45,312 nt of DNA, taken from contig CAZJYC010000015.1 in the NCBI GenBank assembly GCA_964550165.1, forward strand, positions 1-45,312, in the 5' to 3' direction. Positions 42,512 through 45,312 of the stretch are shown here, piece by piece. This stretch comes from CAZJYC01 sp964550165. Its GTDB lineage: Bacteria; Acidobacteriota; Aminicenantia; Aminicenantales; Aminicenantaceae. The position numbers were made by a program, and so were the translations under genes. A model generated the notes under the pieces. The model saw nothing but the letters and a program-made list of their open reading frames with translations, was not told the origin of the DNA and did no database searches. Numbering within the stretch: the first letter of the stretch is position 1; the number at the start of each line of letters is the position of its first letter.

Positions 42512-43349
42512 AAAAGTCGGTTTTGTAATCAAGCCTCATGCTCCGGATATCGAGAAGATTCTGGAAGAGCTAATCCAGCGCCTGGAAAAAAAGGGGATGG
42601 AATGCTTTTTGGAGAGAGCTGCTGCGGAAAAGCTAAAAAAAGGGGAAGGGATAGCGAGAGAGGAGCTTCCAGGCAAGGTCGACCTGGTGATCGTTCTGGG
42701 AGGCGACGGCACGCTCCTCAGCATCGCTCATCTGGCAGCCCAGAAGGATGTTCCTGTCCTCGGCGTCAACCTTGGAAAACTCGGATTTCTGACCGAAGTG
42801 CCGCTCGATGAGATGTACCTGACCCTGGACGCTTTTTTAAAAGGCGATAAAAAAATTGTCAGCGCCAGGCAGATGCTTGAAGCCGCAAACCGGAACAGGG
42901 TCTATTACTGTCTGAATGACGTCGTTATCACCAAAGGCGCCTTGGCCAGAATGATTCAATGCCGCATCTGGATCGATGAAAAAGAGATCGTCACCATCAG
43001 GTCTGACGGGCTCATCATCTCCACACCCACAGGCTCCACAGCCTATTCTCTCGCAGCCGGCGGCCCGATCATCTCTCCCAACATTTCCGCCGTCATCCTC
43101 TCGCCGATCTGCCCTCATACCCTATCCTTCAGGCCCATGGTCATCTCCTCCTCATCCAGGATCAAGATCCGTCTTCTGACCGGCGGCGAAGAAGTCTACC
43201 TCACTCTTGACGGCCAGCGGGGAAACTTGCTGGAGAAGAATGACGAGGTGGAAGTGAGACGAAGCGGTTTTGCGCTCCGCCTTATTTCCTCCCCGAAAAG
43301 GAACTACTTCGACCTGTTGCAGCAAAAGCTCGGCTGGGGCGAAAGATAG
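42498..43349 (+). CDS. nadK: NAD kinase
   Basis: Phosphorylates NAD to NADP. The 283 residues carry the catalytic GGDGTLL motif, GVNLGKLGFLTE, the conserved LND, SDGLIISTPTGSTAYSLAAGGP and the C-terminal LTLDGQ. The length is standard. The ATG lies 14 bp inside tlyA. The window places it between dxs and glgA, so NADPH-requiring isoprenoid synthesis may be its co-regulated consumer. Confidence 0.96.
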   Translation: MKKIEKVGFVIKPHAPDIEKILEELIQRLEKKGMECFLERAAAEKLKKGEGIAREELPGKVDLVIVLGGDGTLLSIAHLAAQKDVPVLGVNLGKLGFLTEVPLDEMYLTLDAFLKGDKKIVSARQMLEAANRNRVYYCLNDVVITKGALARMIQCRIWIDEKEIVTIRSDGLIISTPTGSTAYSLAAGGPIISPNISAVILSPICPHTLSFRPMVISSSSRIKIRLLTGGEEVYLTLDGQRGNLLEKNDEVEVRRSGFALRLISSPKRNYFDLLQQKLGWGER

Positions 43350-43374
43350 CTCAGGCCAGTGGGTTCAAAAACAC

Positions 43375-43405
43375 GCAGCTTTTGCCCCAGCGAGGCAAAA
43401 GCTGC
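43375..43405. terminator. Perfect 12-bp hairpin after nadK
   Basis: GCAGCTTTTGCC (43375-43386) and GGCAAAAGCTGC (43394-43405) are perfect inverted repeats with a 7-nt loop. It may end the xseB-nadK message, but no U-run follows. It is built from repeat sequence: 43378-43392 is the reverse complement of a module at about 25748-25763. Confidence 0.45.
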
Positions 43406-43619
43406 TCGGTTTCAGGCCTCGCTCTCTCCGCGCCACGGCGCTCCGCGCCTCGCAACGACAACTTCTGCCGCGCTCTCTGCGGTCGCTCGCATGTATGACA
43501 TTATAAAGGATTTCGTTGATCTCTAAGCAACTGTTCTCAGAAGCGACTGTTCCTTAAAGTGATTGTTATCAGAAAATGTCTGTTATTGGCTCTGGATACA
43601 GGAAAAACAGAATCAGGAT

Positions 43620-43648
43620 TTGACATTTTTTGAGGTAAGTTTTAATAT
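43620..43648 (+). promoter_or_regulatory. Promoter for glgA
   Basis: TTGACA (43620-43625) and TAATAT (43643-43648) are spaced 17 bp apart. The expected transcript start is about 43655, leaving a leader of only about 6 nt before ATG 43661. There is no Shine-Dalgarno. Confidence 0.5.
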
Positions 43649-43660
43649 TTTTATCTCGAA

Positions 43661-45130
43661 ATGAACCAGAAACTCAAAGTGATTTACGTCTCGTCTGAGG
43701 TATCTCCTTACGCCAAATCAGGAGAGCTGGCTGAGGTGGCCAGCTCTCTTCCCAAGTATCTTTCCTCTTTAGGCATGGAGATTTCCCTCTTCATGCCCAA
43801 GTACAGAAGGCCCGAGATTGAATCCCTGACCATGGAGCTGGCTATGCGCGACCTCCTTGTCCCTGTTGGAGAGCAGAAGGTCAAAGCCAGTATCTACAAG
43901 AGCGAGCAGGGAAAGTTTGATATCTATTTTGTCGATAATCCCATCTATTTCTGGCGAGACAATATCTACGGTGTTGGCGAGGGCGAGTATCTGGATAACG
44001 ACGAGAGGTTCATCTTTTTCAACCGGGCTGTGCTTGAGTTTATGCTCAAAGCAGAAATGCCCGCCGACATCATTCACTGCAACAGCTGGCCCACGGCCCT
44101 TATCCCGGTTTTACTCAGAACCCTCTACGCCCACAAGGCCCATTTCAAGAAGACAGCCACGGTTTTTACGCTTCATAACATTGCCTATCAGGGGGAATTC
44201 CCTCCTGAATCGCTTGCCTTGACCGGATTAAGCTGGAATTATTTTAACCCGCAACAGCTGTCCCTCAACGGCAAGTTCAACTTTCTCAAGGCAGGAGTGA
44301 TCTTTTCGGATATCCTGACCACGGTCAGCTCAGCCTATAAAAGAGAAATCCTGACCGAGAAACATGGCTTCGGCCTGGAAAGGATCTTGAAAAACAGAAA
44401 AGACATTTTTTTCAGCATCCGCAACGGCATAGATTGCGAAGTCTGGAACCCGGCGACCGACCCTTATCTTGCTGTCAATTACTCGGCTTCCAAGCTTGAA
44501 GGCAAGACAGAATGCAAGCTTGACCTGATCAAGGAATTTGGCTTATCCATTTCCCCCCAGACGCCCCTGATGGGGATTGTCTCTTACCTGAGCTCTCAAA
44601 AAGGTTTTGATATTCTGCTGGAAGCCCTGCCTGAGCTAATGGGAATGGATATCGGCCTGGTCATTCTGGGAAAGGGGGATGAAAAGTACGAGAACCTGCT
44701 GGCGAACATCCATAAAGAATACCCGGAGAAAATCGGGATAAAATTCGAGGTCAACCCGGCCCTGACCCATAAGGTCGTGGCCGGTGCAGATATCTTTCTC
44801 ATCCCTTCCCTTTACGAGCCCTGCGGCCTGAACCAGTTGTGCAGCTTCAGGTACGGGACTGTGCCCCTGGCAAGGGCAACAGGGGGTTTGGGCGAGACGG
44901 TCAAGCGCTTTAGGCCTGCCGCGATGAAAGGCAACGGCTTTGTCTTCAAAGACTATTCGTCTCAAGCCCTGGTCAAAGCTTTGAAGGAAGCCTTGAGCTG
45001 CTACGAGAAGCCCGAACTCTGGCAGAAGATCATGGAGGCAGGCCTTCAGGAGAACGTTTCCTGGGAGTCTGCAGCCCTAAAATACGCCAAGCTCTACCAG
45101 AAGGCGCTGGAGCTAAAAAGAAGAGGTTGA
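43661..45130 (+). CDS. glgA: Glycogen synthase (GT5 family)
   Basis: Transfers glucose from ADP-glucose to a growing glycogen chain. The 489 residues have the GT5 two-domain layout: N-terminal VIYVSSEVSPYAKSG, TLHNIAYQG, TTVSSAYKREI and IRNGIDCEVWNP, and the C-terminal acceptor/phosphate motif PSLYEPCGLNQLCSFRYGTVP...ATGGL. In the nucleotide-sugar loop the usual K-x-G-G-L reads KSGEL (residues 19-23), with the second Gly replaced by Glu. This may alter donor choice or activity. The gene seems to have its own promoter with almost no leader. A thioredoxin gene follows directly. Confidence 0.92.
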   Translation: MNQKLKVIYVSSEVSPYAKSGELAEVASSLPKYLSSLGMEISLFMPKYRRPEIESLTMELAMRDLLVPVGEQKVKASIYKSEQGKFDIYFVDNPIYFWRDNIYGVGEGEYLDNDERFIFFNRAVLEFMLKAEMPADIIHCNSWPTALIPVLLRTLYAHKAHFKKTATVFTLHNIAYQGEFPPESLALTGLSWNYFNPQQLSLNGKFNFLKAGVIFSDILTTVSSAYKREILTEKHGFGLERILKNRKDIFFSIRNGIDCEVWNPATDPYLAVNYSASKLEGKTECKLDLIKEFGLSISPQTPLMGIVSYLSSQKGFDILLEALPELMGMDIGLVILGKGDEKYENLLANIHKEYPEKIGIKFEVNPALTHKVVAGADIFLIPSLYEPCGLNQLCSFRYGTVPLARATGGLGETVKRFRPAAMKGNGFVFKDYSSQALVKALKEALSCYEKPELWQKIMEAGLQENVSWESAALKYAKLYQKALELKRRG

Positions 45131-45131
45131 A

Positions 45132-45312
45132 TTGGCAGAGAATATCCTCAATGTTTCCGATGAGACTTTTGAGCAGGAAGTCGTGAAAAATGCTCTTCCG
45201 GTGCTGGTTGATTTCTGGGCATTCTGGTGCGCACCCTGCCTGGTGATCGCTCCTGCCGTTGAGAATATCGCCCAGAACTACAAGGACAAACTGAAGGTCG
45301 TCAAGATGAACG
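45132..45312 (+). CDS. trxA: Thioredoxin (partial, cut by window end)
   Basis: The first 60 codons of a thioredoxin: LPVLVDFWAFWCAPC and IAPAVENIAQNY. The redox motif is WCAPC rather than the usual WCGPC. The start is TTG 45132, 5 nt after AGAGG (45122-45126), and the glgA stop is 1 bp upstream, so the two are co-transcribed. The cis-proline part lies beyond the window. Confidence 0.9.
   Translation, partial: MAENILNVSDETFEQEVVKNALPVLVDFWAFWCAPCLVIAPAVENIAQNYKDKLKVVKMN

Larger units (their letters stand above)
43350..43660. other. 311-bp intergenic region with hairpin and repeat remnants
   Basis: From left to right: a partial copy of the dispersed repeat (GGGTTCAAAAACACGCAGC at about 43360), a perfect 12-bp hairpin, remnants related to the CATTGCGAG element (TGCCGCGCTCTCTGCGGTCG at 43469-43488, cf. 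38053-38075), and the glgA promoter. No gene is visible. Confidence 0.6.

Overview
The window is one contiguous bacterial chromosome segment, probably from a metagenome-assembled genome. It carries a 100-base N gap whose two flanks are the same 55 bases. The genes are mostly housekeeping and tightly packed, with many 1-14 bp overlaps and frequent TTG/GTG starts. A zinc-ribbon Ser/Thr kinase fused to TPR repeats, a beta-propeller lipoprotein, and long intergenic gaps filled with palindromic repeats would fit an Acidobacteriota/Aminicenantes-type organism. That assignment is inference from gene style; no rRNA is present to test it.

Layout. 1-5.2 kb: guaA then dnaE (+). 5.3-9.5 kb: a degenerate receiver-domain protein, valS and biotin ligase (+). 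9.7-15.4 kb: coaX, an unknown protein, rnr, a SelB-like protein lacking the GTPase domain, and a beta-propeller lipoprotein (+). 15.5-26.5 kb is on the minus strand: a Ser/Thr kinase with TPRs; an operon of a COG2403-type P-loop protein, carbamate kinase, ornithine carbamoyltransferase and a 675-residue unknown protein; then rpoD; a small metallophosphoesterase lies at the right edge. 26.9-33.8 kb (+): tRNA-Val(GAC), thrS, infC, rpmI, rplT, pheS, pheT, a ZapB-like coiled coil and zapA. 34.0-45.3 kb (+): rny, ymdB, xseA (interrupted by the gap), xseB, ispA, dxs, a tiny unknown gene, tlyA, nadK, glgA and the start of a thioredoxin gene.

How the genes work together. The 27-34 kb block is a translation cluster (two aminoacyl-tRNA synthetases, IF3, L35, L20) running into division and RNA-decay genes. 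xseAB-ispA-dxs-tlyA-nadK is a familiar grouping of exonuclease VII, isoprenoid precursor synthesis, rRNA methylation and NADP synthesis. The carbamoyl-phosphate operon pairs OTCase with carbamate kinase, which would allow ATP to be made from citrulline, but no arginine deiminase is present in the window.

The least ordinary items are the GTPase-less SelB homologue coupled to rnr, the 675-residue unknown in the carbamoyl operon, a repeated G-rich stem-loop element placed just upstream of two promoters, a receiver domain without its phosphoacceptor, a short PheT without the tRNA-binding domain, an infC with an AUC start and an 86-nt overlap with rpmI, and a minisatellite invaded by a MITE-like element between xseA and xseB. 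I saw no CRISPR array, phage, complete insertion sequence or toxin-antitoxin pair.
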